From the NCBI GenBank assembly GCA_951802115.1, contig CATOPL010000003.1, forward strand, positions 62,001 to 126,000: 64,000 bases of DNA, read 5' to 3'. Made by a program: the position numbers and the translations under genes. Shown here in pieces: positions 8,233-16,230 of the stretch (position 1 is the first letter of the stretch; each line of letters begins with the position of its first letter). Origin of the DNA: an uncultured Lachnospiraceae bacterium (GTDB lineage Bacteria; Bacillota; Clostridia; Lachnospirales; Lachnospiraceae). Below the pieces are notes generated by a model, which saw only the letters and a program-made list of their open reading frames with translations, searched no databases and was not told the DNA's origin.

Positions 8233-9504
8233 TCAATTATTTACAGTTTCTCCTGCATATTCCTCTTTTATTAGTTCTGTCAGTGTCAGAAGCAGGTCCT
8301 CCTGCCCAAATCCGCCGGATTTTGACAGCAGATTATACATGTTTCCATTGTATTCAAATCTCGACAGGACAACCCCGGACAAAAGTTCGCATATGGGAAC
8401 AAGTGTATTTTGTCGGATACGCTGCATAAAAGCCAGCAGCGTATCCCCTCCCGTCACCAGAAGCGTGCTCTGCAGCCCGCAGTCCAGAAGACGTTTCAGC
8501 ACGCCTCCCATCGTATCTGCGATACGGTACCGCGCTTCTGTCAGATCAATGTTTTTCCGACGCATATATGCAGATGTTCTCTCCAGATCATGTACGCCAC
8601 ATTCTATAATCGTATTTCCGCAAGCGCACATGTTCTTTTTCCATCCATCAATGAATGCCTTTCCTTCCTCGCTGTCCGGCCAGTTCTTTTTCAGTTTCTG
8701 CTCCGGAGATAAGCATATCCTTTTCATGCCGGCCGACGAAGCACGGTCCAGCTGTCTGACGGTAACGGAATTCGTGCTTCCGCATATGGTCAGTAAATTT
8801 TCATTAAAATCCGGCAGGACCGGTCTGACTGTCTGAAGGCCCAGCATTCCGAACAGGATTGCCGCCAGTCCGGCACATCCGGCCAGCAGATGAAGCTGTG
8901 ATTTCTCTTTCAGTTCCCGTGCAAGACGAAGCATTTCCTCTTCCGTGGCACTGTCATACACCAGAATTCCTTTTGCAGTACAATTCGCTGTCGACTTTCC
9001 CATCTGGTACACCGTCACGTCGCTTTGCTCTGCAATAATCTCTTTCACTGCAGATTTTCGGACGGGCTCAAACAGATCTGTACCGAAAATACTTTCTGAG
9101 ACAGGTACGCCATTCACATAATGAATCCCGTTTACCGTAATACGTCCCATCTGCGGAAAAGCCGGAATATAATGAATCCTCGAAGACTTCGAAGCACGCA
9201 GAAAAGCCGTCAGCTCACTCCCGATATTTCCCCTCATTCCAGAATCTGTTTTTTTGTATATATAGGACACCCCGAGGGCAACCGCCGTGTCAACAATATC
9301 ATATACAATCTGGAATGCTTCATCCGGACTCATATGCCTCGTTTCGGCATCAACAATCAAAACCTGCATATCTTTTTCCAAAATGTCTCTCAGACTTTGA
9401 TCTCCCCGTTTATGTACGAGCACCATAGAATTTTTTGCCCTAAATTGGACCCCTGTATCCAGCGCACCGGTAAAATCATCTGCTATGACTAATAATTTAA
9501 CCAT
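8233..9504 (-). CDS. Four-carbon acid sugar kinase (DUF1537, DtnK/DenK family)
   Basis: A 423-residue DUF1537 kinase. The N-terminal sugar-acid-binding signature ADDFTGALDTG is intact at residues 8-18, followed by KKTDSGMRGNIGSEL near 105, and the C-terminal nucleotide-binding domain carries LLVTGGDTLLAFM and a glycine-rich end. Characterised members phosphorylate D-threonate, L-threonate or D-erythronate at O4. It is the first gene of the operon, read from a sigma-A type promoter about 80 nt upstream, and feeds the PdxA2-like dehydrogenase immediately downstream. The start ATG follows AGAGGAAA. Substrate assignment is from gene context only. Confidence 0.9.
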   Translation of the reverse strand: MVKLLVIADDFTGALDTGVQFRAKNSMVLVHKRGDQSLRDILEKDMQVLIVDAETRHMSPDEAFQIVYDIVDTAVALGVSYIYKKTDSGMRGNIGSELTAFLRASKSSRIHYIPAFPQMGRITVNGIHYVNGVPVSESIFGTDLFEPVRKSAVKEIIAEQSDVTVYQMGKSTANCTAKGILVYDSATEEEMLRLARELKEKSQLHLLAGCAGLAAILFGMLGLQTVRPVLPDFNENLLTICGSTNSVTVRQLDRASSAGMKRICLSPEQKLKKNWPDSEEGKAFIDGWKKNMCACGNTIIECGVHDLERTSAYMRRKNIDLTEARYRIADTMGGVLKRLLDCGLQSTLLVTGGDTLLAFMQRIRQNTLVPICELLSGVVLSRFEYNGNMYNLLSKSGGFGQEDLLLTLTELIKEEYAGETVNN

Positions 9505-9529
9505 GTTTTCCTCTTATCATGAAAGTGTT

Positions 9530-9543
9530 TTAATTTGAAACAT
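9530..9543 (-). promoter_or_regulatory. Downstream copy of operator-like 14-bp repeat
   Basis: TTAATTTGAAACAT (plus strand) is repeated exactly at 9637-9650. This copy lies in the leader between the predicted transcription start and the kinase gene. Two identical sites about ten helical turns apart around one promoter suggest binding of a regulator, perhaps with looping. Confidence 0.6.
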
Positions 9544-9583
9544 TTTGTAAGTATTCAATTAAGCAGCTAAATTGTATGCCTAT

Positions 9584-9612
9584 ATCATAATTTTTTTTAT
9601 ATTTTTATTCAA
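9584..9612 (-). promoter_or_regulatory. Promoter of the sugar-acid operon
   Basis: On the minus strand TTGAAT (9607-9612) and TATGAT (9584-9589) are separated by 17 nt, a good sigma-A match. The kinase gene starts about 80 nt downstream. No sigma-54 type element with correct spacing was found although the operon encodes a PrpR-type regulator. Confidence 0.65.
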
Positions 9613-9636
9613 TTCTACAGAATCTCATTTTTTGTC

Positions 9637-9650
9637 TTAATTTGAAACAT
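9637..9650 (-). promoter_or_regulatory. Upstream copy of operator-like 14-bp repeat
   Basis: Exact second copy of TTAATTTGAAACAT, starting 25 nt upstream of the -35 hexamer and 107 nt from the first copy in the same orientation. Confidence 0.6.
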
Positions 9651-9731
9651 CTTTTTATTTTCTGTTTCCTTTTTTATCCAGGTAAAGATTCTCGCTTGTT
9701 ACCGCAGAACATTCTTGTCTGCACATACAAT

Positions 9732-9789
9732 ATGCTCCCTTCTGAGCAGCAGGTTTTATCATTTTACCTGTCTGCCCGGAAGGGAGCAT
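9732..9789. repeat. Inverted repeat downstream of the FtsX permease gene
   Basis: ATGCTCCCTT (9732-9741) pairs with AAGGGAGCAT (9780-9789), with a CAGGT/ACCTG inner stem. A short T-run follows on the plus strand only. It lies between the exporter operon's end and the sugar-acid promoter and may separate the two units. The rest of 9505-9833 holds only the promoter and the 14-bp repeats. Confidence 0.5.
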
Positions 9790-9833
9790 CACGTTTTTCC
9801 ACAACTCCATTTTTATTTTTCAAAACTTTTCCA

Positions 9834-12395
9834 TTATGCCAGCTCGTCTCTGAGACCGTCAATGATATGTTCCCTGCGAATCCTGCCGGAGGCGTAAACC
9901 ATGGTAATAAAAACAACTGCAAATACACCCAGCACGCTGACCGCCAGAGCGCCCCACGGAAAACAAAAAGCCATATCCACATCCTCCACAGATATCAGCG
10001 CCCGGTAAATCAGCCAGGCCAGAATCCCGGACAGCGGAACTCCGTACAGCAACGTGTGCATTCCGTAAAATACGCATTCAAACCGCATCATCCGGCCAAA
10101 GCTCCGATCCGACATGCCTACCGACCGCAGCATAGCCAGCTCCCTCCGTCTCAGGCGAATGTTGGTGGAGATTGTATTGAATACGTTGGCCACGGCGATC
10201 AGCGAGACCATGGATACAAACAGATACGTAAATACGTGGAGCACAAAACTCATATGACGGAAAAGGTCAAAAGCGGCAGACAGGTTGTAGATCATATACT
10301 CTTTTGTAACGCCTTCTTCCATAATCGTATTCTGCAGTTTTGACAGTGTTTCGGACGGCGTATCGGTCCAGAAAAGGATCCCTCTTTGCACCCGGCCGTC
10401 CAGAGACGGTCCCGTACCGTCAAACTGCGCCTGCATCCGCACAGGCGCCGTCATTACAAGCATCCGGTCCGGCACATCTTCAAACGTGGTATCCAGAGGA
10501 TAACGGTCCACAAAGGTAGCGCGGACTGTCTTTCCCCGTTCTCCCGCTGCGGACAAAAGAGTAAAATCCATGGAACTACCGGTCCAGTATATCGTATGAT
10601 TCCGGTTATCTGCCGCACACATAAGAACTTTTGCATCCGGTCCGGTATACTCTTCTCTTGGCAGTCCCAGTTCATCGATAAATTCATAATAGAGATCATC
10701 TTCGATAAACTGGGTATACAATGTAACCTGCTGTCCGGTCCCTTCACCGCTTTCACCGGCCTCTTGCCGATACGGTCCTGAAAAATCCTCCGCAAGCCCG
10801 TCGGTCACAGCGGAATAGACAGGATTGGCCTGCCAGGTACTTTTTTTGACCCCTTCTGTTTCTTTCAGCCTGTCATAAAGCCTCAGAAATTCTTCTTCTG
10901 TCAGATCCTTTACGATCAAAGAAATGTCGCCGTCCGCCTCTACTGCCGTATAGCCTCTGGTCATCTGCTTCAAGGTCGTATTGAATGCACTGACTGACAC
11001 AATCAGAACCACACTGAAAGTCAAAGAAAGGATCACGCCCCGGTAACGTCTTTTATTTCGCTTAAAATTCTTCCAGGCCAGCGCACCCTCCAGCCCGCAG
11101 AGCCTCCATAAAAGCTTTGAAGTCCGGATTTCTTTTGTCTCCATACGGATTTCGCCGGTCTGACGGATGCATTCCAGCACCGGAATGGCCGCAGCTCTTT
11201 TCGCCGGAATCCAGGCAGAAATGAGAATCGTTATCATACTGAGCAAGGCCGCAGCCCCCAGCGCAGACGCCGACACCGCCAGCTCCATGGACACTTCGCT
11301 GTTGATTATACTGCTGAAGCGGCCGGATACCACCGGCAGGAGCAGTCTGATACTGCCGATCCCCACCAGGCTTCCAAGCGGAATCCCTGCACAACCGATG
11401 CACAGCCCTTCAAAAAGCACCAGCCCTTTTAGCTGTCTGGCTGTCGCTCCCACAGACATAAGGATACCGAATTGATGAACACGCTCATTGAGTGAAATAT
11501 GAAATGAATTGTAAATCAAAAAAATCGACGCGGTCATGATAATCAGCGCCAGTACGCCGCCCACGGTATACAGGAACACATTAAAAAGCCGGTTATCGGA
11601 AATTCCCATAAAGCGGAGCAGATTTTCATTGGCCGCCCAGCTGCTCCCGCCGCTTTTCCTTTCTGCAAAATCCTGTATTTTCCAGGGATTCTGAAGTTTC
11701 ACAAATACGCTGGAACAATCCGACGGTTCCTCTGCTCTGTCCTCATTCCACCCGGTAATAACCGTGTAACCGGGAGCTTCATGCAGTTCAAATCCCGGAC
11801 GTTCATAGATTCCGGTCACCGTATAGACTTGTTCATCCTCCGCAACCAGTGCCTCACCCTCCATATAGGGATCACACTGGGTAAGCGTCCGCCCTTCTGA
11901 TTCCCTGTTTCCCACCGACAGCGTCAGCGTGTCGCCTACAAAGATTCGAACGCCGGATTTGACAGCTATGTGATCGGGAATCAAAATCTCCCTCTCATGT
12001 TCCGGCATTCTGCCGATTGTCAGATGAAGCGGAAAGTCTTTCAGCGCCTCTTCATTGAATTCCGCCAAAAACAAATACGGCTTTTCTCTGCTCGCCTCAT
12101 TTGCCCCTTCAAGCAGGGCATAGCCAATATTCTGATAGGAAATGATCGCTTCTGTCTGCGGATCCTTTTGCAGTTCCTGAACCAGCGAGGGATCCGCATC
12201 CGAAAATTCCACATGCCAGTCCCCGCCTTTGGCAATTTCTTCCCGAATGAAATAATCAATCAGAGAAGTGCCAAAAGTGGCAATTCCGGTAAACAAAGCG
12301 GCGGACAATACGACTCCCAGGATCGTCACCAGCGTCCGCGTATGATTGTTCCTCAGGCTCTGAATGGCGACTTTGTGAAAAATATTGACTTTCAT
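9834..12395 (-). CDS. Double-FtsX ABC transporter permease
   Basis: An 853-residue membrane protein of the MacB/FtsX/LolE superfamily. A first transmembrane helix (about 20-40) is followed by a large extracytoplasmic domain (45-270), three helices (275-400), another helix near 455, a second extracytoplasmic domain (480-700) and three C-terminal helices (720-845). This two-module, eight-helix plan is typical of Firmicute exporters for peptide antibiotics or lipid-linked compounds. Its ATG overlaps the stop of the ATPase gene (ATGA), so the pair is translationally coupled. A BceRS-like two-component system on the same strand upstream suggests a role in antimicrobial peptide response. The substrate is not known. 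Confidence 0.88.
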   Translation of the reverse strand: MKVNIFHKVAIQSLRNNHTRTLVTILGVVLSAALFTGIATFGTSLIDYFIREEIAKGGDWHVEFSDADPSLVQELQKDPQTEAIISYQNIGYALLEGANEASREKPYLFLAEFNEEALKDFPLHLTIGRMPEHEREILIPDHIAVKSGVRIFVGDTLTLSVGNRESEGRTLTQCDPYMEGEALVAEDEQVYTVTGIYERPGFELHEAPGYTVITGWNEDRAEEPSDCSSVFVKLQNPWKIQDFAERKSGGSSWAANENLLRFMGISDNRLFNVFLYTVGGVLALIIMTASIFLIYNSFHISLNERVHQFGILMSVGATARQLKGLVLFEGLCIGCAGIPLGSLVGIGSIRLLLPVVSGRFSSIINSEVSMELAVSASALGAAALLSMITILISAWIPAKRAAAIPVLECIRQTGEIRMETKEIRTSKLLWRLCGLEGALAWKNFKRNKRRYRGVILSLTFSVVLIVSVSAFNTTLKQMTRGYTAVEADGDISLIVKDLTEEEFLRLYDRLKETEGVKKSTWQANPVYSAVTDGLAEDFSGPYRQEAGESGEGTGQQVTLYTQFIEDDLYYEFIDELGLPREEYTGPDAKVLMCAADNRNHTIYWTGSSMDFTLLSAAGERGKTVRATFVDRYPLDTTFEDVPDRMLVMTAPVRMQAQFDGTGPSLDGRVQRGILFWTDTPSETLSKLQNTIMEEGVTKEYMIYNLSAAFDLFRHMSFVLHVFTYLFVSMVSLIAVANVFNTISTNIRLRRRELAMLRSVGMSDRSFGRMMRFECVFYGMHTLLYGVPLSGILAWLIYRALISVEDVDMAFCFPWGALAVSVLGVFAVVFITMVYASGRIRREHIIDGLRDELA

Positions 12396-13129
12396 AAACG
12401 TTCCGCCTCTCTTCCTGACTCTTTCCTGTCTTTGATCCGTTTTTGCTCCTGTTGAATTCTGCTGTCATGCACCACTTTTCCGTCTGCAATGGTAATGATA
12501 CGCTCCGCCTGCAGCGCAATATTTTCATCGTGGGTCACCAGAAGCAGGGTCTGTTTGTATTTCCGATTGCTCTCCTTCAAAAGCCGGACGATCTCCTGCC
12601 CGTTGCGGCTGTCCAGAGCGCCGGTCGGCTCGTCGGCCAGCATAACGGCCGGAGCGTTCATAAGAGCCCGGCCAATCGCGACACGCTGCTGCTGTCCGCC
12701 GGAAAGCTGATTCGGAAGATGGCCCTTCCGGTCCTTCAGTCCCAGAAGTTCCAGCAACTCATTTAAGCGCTCCTGGTTGACCTTCCTTTGGTCCATAAGA
12801 ACCGGAAGCGTAATATTTTCCACCACATTCAGCGTGGGAATCAGATTGTTGAATTGGTAAATCAGCCCTACCTGCCTCCTGCGAAAAACGGCCAGCTGTT
12901 CACTGTTCCCCGCATAGACATCCTGTCCGTCCAGAAGAATCTTCCCCCGCGTGGGAGGATCAACCCCGGCAATGGCGTGAAGCAGCGTGGACTTCCCGGA
13001 ACCCGAGGAACCGATGATCGCTGTGAATTCTCCTTTCTCCACTGTCAGGGAAACACGATCCAGCGCCACAACCCGACTCTCTCCCTTTCCGTAAATCTTA
13101 CTTAAATTTCTCACCTCTAAAAATTCCAT
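12392..13129 (-). CDS. ABC transporter ATPase (MacB/BceA/LolD family)
   Basis: A 245-residue ATPase with Walker A GSSGSGKST, Q-loop, signature LSGGQQQRVAIGRAL and Walker B VMLADEPTGALDS, the usual set for partners of FtsX-type permeases. The start chosen is the ATG opening MEFLEVRNLSKIYG, 14 codons inside the longest frame, preceded by GAAAGG. It overlaps the permease gene by 4 nt. The start codon lies 21 nt after the TGCGGAAC motif at 13151-13158. In Bce-type modules this gene would normally sit next to its histidine kinase; here 1.3 kb intervene. Confidence 0.92.
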   Translation of the reverse strand: MEFLEVRNLSKIYGKGESRVVALDRVSLTVEKGEFTAIIGSSGSGKSTLLHAIAGVDPPTRGKILLDGQDVYAGNSEQLAVFRRRQVGLIYQFNNLIPTLNVVENITLPVLMDQRKVNQERLNELLELLGLKDRKGHLPNQLSGGQQQRVAIGRALMNAPAVMLADEPTGALDSRNGQEIVRLLKESNRKYKQTLLLVTHDENIALQAERIITIADGKVVHDSRIQQEQKRIKDRKESGREAERL

Positions 13130-13146
13130 ATCTGAAAACCTTTCAT

Positions 13147-13266
13147 TATAGTTCCGCATCCGCTCCCACAATTTCCATTGTCTGAAAGCATTTTCGGGCC
13201 GAGTCCTGTCCGATATGCCTCCCGGGCTTTCCCTGCGCTGATGCTGGTTTTATAGTTCCGCATCCG
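13147..13266 (-). repeat. 104-bp-period intercistronic repeat with TGCGGAAC ends
   Basis: TATAGTTCCGCATCCG occurs at 13147-13162 and again at 13251-13266, period 104. Between the copies are nested short inverted repeats (GCATC/GATGC; GAAAGC/GCTTTC). The 104-nt period and the GTTCCGCATC start match the tandem unit at 48097-48304, although the interior differs. Confidence 0.55.
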
Positions 13267-13819
13267 ATTTACTATAATATCATAAAACATTTTGCTTACA
13301 TTTGCGTGACTTTCAGGTGAGAGTTCTGTCACTTATGATGAGTTCCTGTTATTTTTTTACCCTCAAGTCGACATAAGGAGCGGAGCGACGCTGCCATTTC
13401 GGGCCAAATTGGCCGAAGCTCTCAAGGTATTACATACGCGGCAATAATGTATTTCTCATAATGTACATTTTGAATCTCGTCAATGTAATACAATATTTTG
13501 TCAAAGACGGCAAACTATATATATGAAAGGTTTGTGAGTTATGTAATCAAGCAGAAAAAACAAATATACACTTCTAATACTCTCTTTTTTGTGCATGAAA
13601 AGAGAGGCGGTAAGCTGCCTAAGGTAGTATAATTATCACTGGAGAAGGAATCCCTAAGAAATTTTATCCCCCTATCAGCTTCAAAATATAACAGAATGGT
13701 TTCCAACATCCGGATTTGAGTTTGATAATTCTCCCGATATAGAGGTCCATCAAAATTCAGCCCCCAGTAATATGCAATATGAAGTTTGGCTGCCAAGCAG
13801 AAAAGTATGAGGTTACAAT
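13267..13819. other. AT-rich gap between exporter and two-component system
   Basis: This 550-bp stretch is visibly more AT-rich than its flanks and holds no convincing gene. GTATTACAT (13427-13435) and ATGTAATAC (13483-13491) form an inverted repeat, and GGCCAAATTGGCC near 13404 is a short palindrome. A minus-strand frame at 13539-13796 has only a TTG start, no ribosome site and no recognised family. It may be a decayed insertion. Confidence 0.5.
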
Positions 13820-14287
13820 ATGACAGATAAAAACTACGATGATTTTTTAGAAATCACTGGTGCAAGTAGAAATCTTGTAGAAGATATAAATGACTTTCTT
13901 CTGGATAGCGACTGTAAGCGTGAAATCAAAACAGCTAAAAGCGGTTTTACGGTTTCCTATCTTTTGCAGGATACAAAAAAGACATTAGCTACTTTTGTTT
14001 GCAGAAAAACAGGAATAAAAATCAGGATTTTCCCCCAGCGCCTTAATGAGTATGTGGAGTTTTTAGACACACTTCCGTTAAAAATGAAAAAAGAGATTGC
14101 AAAGGCATCTGTCTGCAAACGCCTCGTAAATCCGAATGACTGCAATCCTAACTGTGTTATGGGATATGATTTCATCATGGATAAGAAACACTATCAAAAA
14201 TGTAGATACATGGCTTTCATGCCATCTATAAACGAAGAAAATACACCGTACATCAAAAAATTTTTACAAAATGAGCTGATGCACTAA
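13820..14287 (+). CDS. Cys-motif hypothetical protein
   Basis: A 155-residue plus-strand gene starting behind GAGG. I do not recognise a named function. The C-terminal half carries a Cys cluster, VCKRLVNPNDCNPNCVMGYDF then YQKC, which could bind zinc or form disulfides; the N-terminal half is charged, with KTAKSGFTVSYLL and KKTLATFVCRKTGIKIRI. From memory, similar stand-alone proteins occur in Clostridia. There is no signal peptide or membrane segment, so it is probably cytosolic. It is AT-rich and transcribed against all its neighbours, between the exporter genes and the two-component genes, which suggests a later insertion. Confidence 0.7.
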   Translation: MTDKNYDDFLEITGASRNLVEDINDFLLDSDCKREIKTAKSGFTVSYLLQDTKKTLATFVCRKTGIKIRIFPQRLNEYVEFLDTLPLKMKKEIAKASVCKRLVNPNDCNPNCVMGYDFIMDKKHYQKCRYMAFMPSINEENTPYIKKFLQNELMH

Positions 14288-14431
14288 AACCGTCCAACAG
14301 AAAATAAAAAGCCGTTGTTCGGCGGCAGAGTTTTCATGCGCCTGAATTGGCTTTATGCTGTTTGGGTGCATTTCTGTTTCTATGGAATTTCAAACACCTC
14401 CGGGGCGGCGGGGAAAAAGCCAGCCCGAATC

Positions 14432-15427
14432 TCACCGCTTGGGAAAACGAATCAAAAATACAGCTCCGCCATCTGGATGATTGCGGGCAGAGATCACTCC
14501 TCCATGTCCGGTGATGACAGACTTTCCGAGGGCCAGTCCGATCCCGTATCCGGATGCCTTTCCGCTCTTCCCGCGATAAAATCGTTCAAACAGGCACGGA
14601 AGTTCCTCCTGAGAGAAACCGGCTCCGCTGTCATGAATCCGCAGCTCGGTAAACAACGGCGTATCTTCACACACAATCTTGATAAAGCCGCGATCCCCGA
14701 TGCTTTCCACGCAGTTTTTTAAAATATTCTGAACAGCCTGGGACAACCAGTCCCTGTCTCCCCGGATGTAAACGGCCTTGGGAATCGTAGTCTGTACGCA
14801 GATATCATGCAGATCCATGGAAATCAAAAACGGACGCAGTGATATGCGAACCAGTTCCCCCACCTCCACCGGCTCATCCTGAAAAACCACAATACCTGCA
14901 TCCAATCGTGAAAGTTTTAACAACGAAGTAATCAATCCATCCACCCGCGCCAGCAGTTCCTCTTCTTCCCGCAACAGAACAAGGCGTCGCTCCTTATCCG
15001 ATTCGCTTTCCAGCAGGGACAGGATCAGGTGAACAGATGTGAGTGGGGTGCGAATCTGATGGGCGATATCCGCCAGAGAATCTGCCAGACGCTCCTTTTC
15101 CTCCTGAAGCTCTTCGTTCTGCTCCCGAAGGCGCAGAGTCATTTTGTGAATCTCACTTTGCAGGATCGACAGCTCTCCCTCCTCTTCTCCTGACACATAC
15201 AACCGGTCCTGACCGTGAAGTATCCGGTCGACCTGTTCAGACATGTCCGCGATTCTCTCATATCTTTTTCCTGTAAATACAAGAAAGGCTGCTCCGTAAC
15301 AGGCAGCCAGTACAATGGTCCATATTTCCCCTGCCGGGCCGGTCAGGGCAAAAGCTGCTGCCCCTGCTACCGCGGTCAGAAGCAGAAACAGTCCTGCAAA
15401 ACGCCGAATCTCTTTATTTCTCAGCAT
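14432..15427 (-). CDS. Sensor histidine kinase, short-loop intramembrane type
   Basis: A 331-residue kinase. Two closely spaced N-terminal helices (about residues 10-55) with almost no extracellular loop resemble BceS-type intramembrane sensors, which take their signal from a partner ABC transporter. A coiled linker leads to the phosphoacceptor box ADIAHQIRTPLTS, then the ATPase domain with N box NILKNCVES, G1 box DSGAGF and G2 box GYGIGLAL. The start is the second ATG of ATGATG behind GGGAGGAA, overlapping the response regulator gene by 14 nt. The partner regulator is directly upstream; the exporter at 9834-13129 is the likely transporter partner and target. Confidence 0.88.
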   Translation of the reverse strand: MLRNKEIRRFAGLFLLLTAVAGAAAFALTGPAGEIWTIVLAACYGAAFLVFTGKRYERIADMSEQVDRILHGQDRLYVSGEEEGELSILQSEIHKMTLRLREQNEELQEEKERLADSLADIAHQIRTPLTSVHLILSLLESESDKERRLVLLREEEELLARVDGLITSLLKLSRLDAGIVVFQDEPVEVGELVRISLRPFLISMDLHDICVQTTIPKAVYIRGDRDWLSQAVQNILKNCVESIGDRGFIKIVCEDTPLFTELRIHDSGAGFSQEELPCLFERFYRGKSGKASGYGIGLALGKSVITGHGGVISARNHPDGGAVFLIRFPKR

Positions 15428-16106
15428 CATTTCCTCCCAACCGGTATCCGATCCCCCGAACCGTCCGGATGATCCCTGGGTTGGAAGGATCATCCTCGAT
15501 TTTTTCCCGCAAACGTTTGATATAGACCGTCAGCGTATTGTCATTGACATATTCCCCCGCCGCGTCCCACAGTTCACTCAGCAAACGCTCCCTTTTGATT
15601 ATATTTCCCGGATTTCCTGTAAACGCCAGCAACAGCCGGTATTCCAGCGCAGAAAGAAAAATCTCCTTTCCATGCTTTTTCACCAGTCCGGTTCCGGTAT
15701 CTACCCGAAGTCCACCGAACTCGTACACCGAAGGAGCTTCTCCCGTCCTCCGAAAGGCTGCCTGAATCCGGGCAATCAGCTCCCGGGGGCGAAAGGGCTT
15801 GGTGATATAGTCGTCCGCCCCCATATTCAGTCCGGTGACCACGCTGGCCTCATCTCCGGAAGCAGTCAGGAAGATTACCGGAATGTTCTGTGTCTGATGA
15901 ATCTGCGTACAGACCGCAAAGCCGTTGCCGTCCGGCAATGAGATATCCACCAGCGCCAGATCATACCGGGCTTTTTCCAACATGCCAATCGCCTCTGTCT
16001 GCCCGGATGCACAGCAGACTCCGTAGCCCTCCGCCTGCAGTAAAAGAGTCAGATTTCTTGCGATCGCTTTGTCATCTTCTACTAAAAATATCTGTTTCAT
16101 CTGCAT
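15414..16106 (-). CDS. OmpR/PhoB-type response regulator
   Basis: A 230-residue response regulator. The receiver domain has the acidic pair EDD near residue 10, the phosphorylated Asp54 in LVDISLPDG and KPF near 105. The C-terminal winged helix ends in the recognition region NDNTLTVYIKRLREKIEDD and GIGYRLG. It is co-transcribed with the downstream histidine kinase. Its probable targets are the promoter of its own operon and of the double-FtsX exporter, by analogy with BceRS-like modules. It is ordinary in length and motifs. Confidence 0.92.
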   Translation of the reverse strand: MQMKQIFLVEDDKAIARNLTLLLQAEGYGVCCASGQTEAIGMLEKARYDLALVDISLPDGNGFAVCTQIHQTQNIPVIFLTASGDEASVVTGLNMGADDYITKPFRPRELIARIQAAFRRTGEAPSVYEFGGLRVDTGTGLVKKHGKEIFLSALEYRLLLAFTGNPGNIIKRERLLSELWDAAGEYVNDNTLTVYIKRLREKIEDDPSNPGIIRTVRGIGYRLGGNDAEK

Positions 16107-16160
16107 TCCAACATTCCTATATGCAACACTGCAGTTCCCCGACCGCAGGACATGTCATTT

Positions 16161-16190
16161 ATTATAATTCAAACAGAGCCGCCGCAAAAC
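16161..16190 (-). promoter_or_regulatory. Possible promoter of the two-component genes
   Basis: A perfect TATAAT on the minus strand (16161-16166) stands about 55 nt before the response regulator start. The -35 region is weak (TTTTGC at 17-nt spacing), consistent with a regulated promoter. Confidence 0.4.
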
Positions 16191-16230
16191 GCTCCCCTGC
16201 CTGTTTACTTCGTCCGCTCCGGTTATCCTT

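Noticed and set aside
9565..9585. Possible sigma-54 promoter (GGCATACAATTTAGC, minus strand)
   Set aside because: GG and GC are 11 nt apart where 10 is required, and the TTGC context is absent.
13539..13796. 85-codon minus-strand frame
   Set aside because: It would start at TTG without a ribosome site in an AT-rich gap; no family recognised.
14387..14400. TTTCAAACAC similarity to MITE ends
   Set aside because: Only ten bases match, with no TCTA end and no partner; chance is likely.
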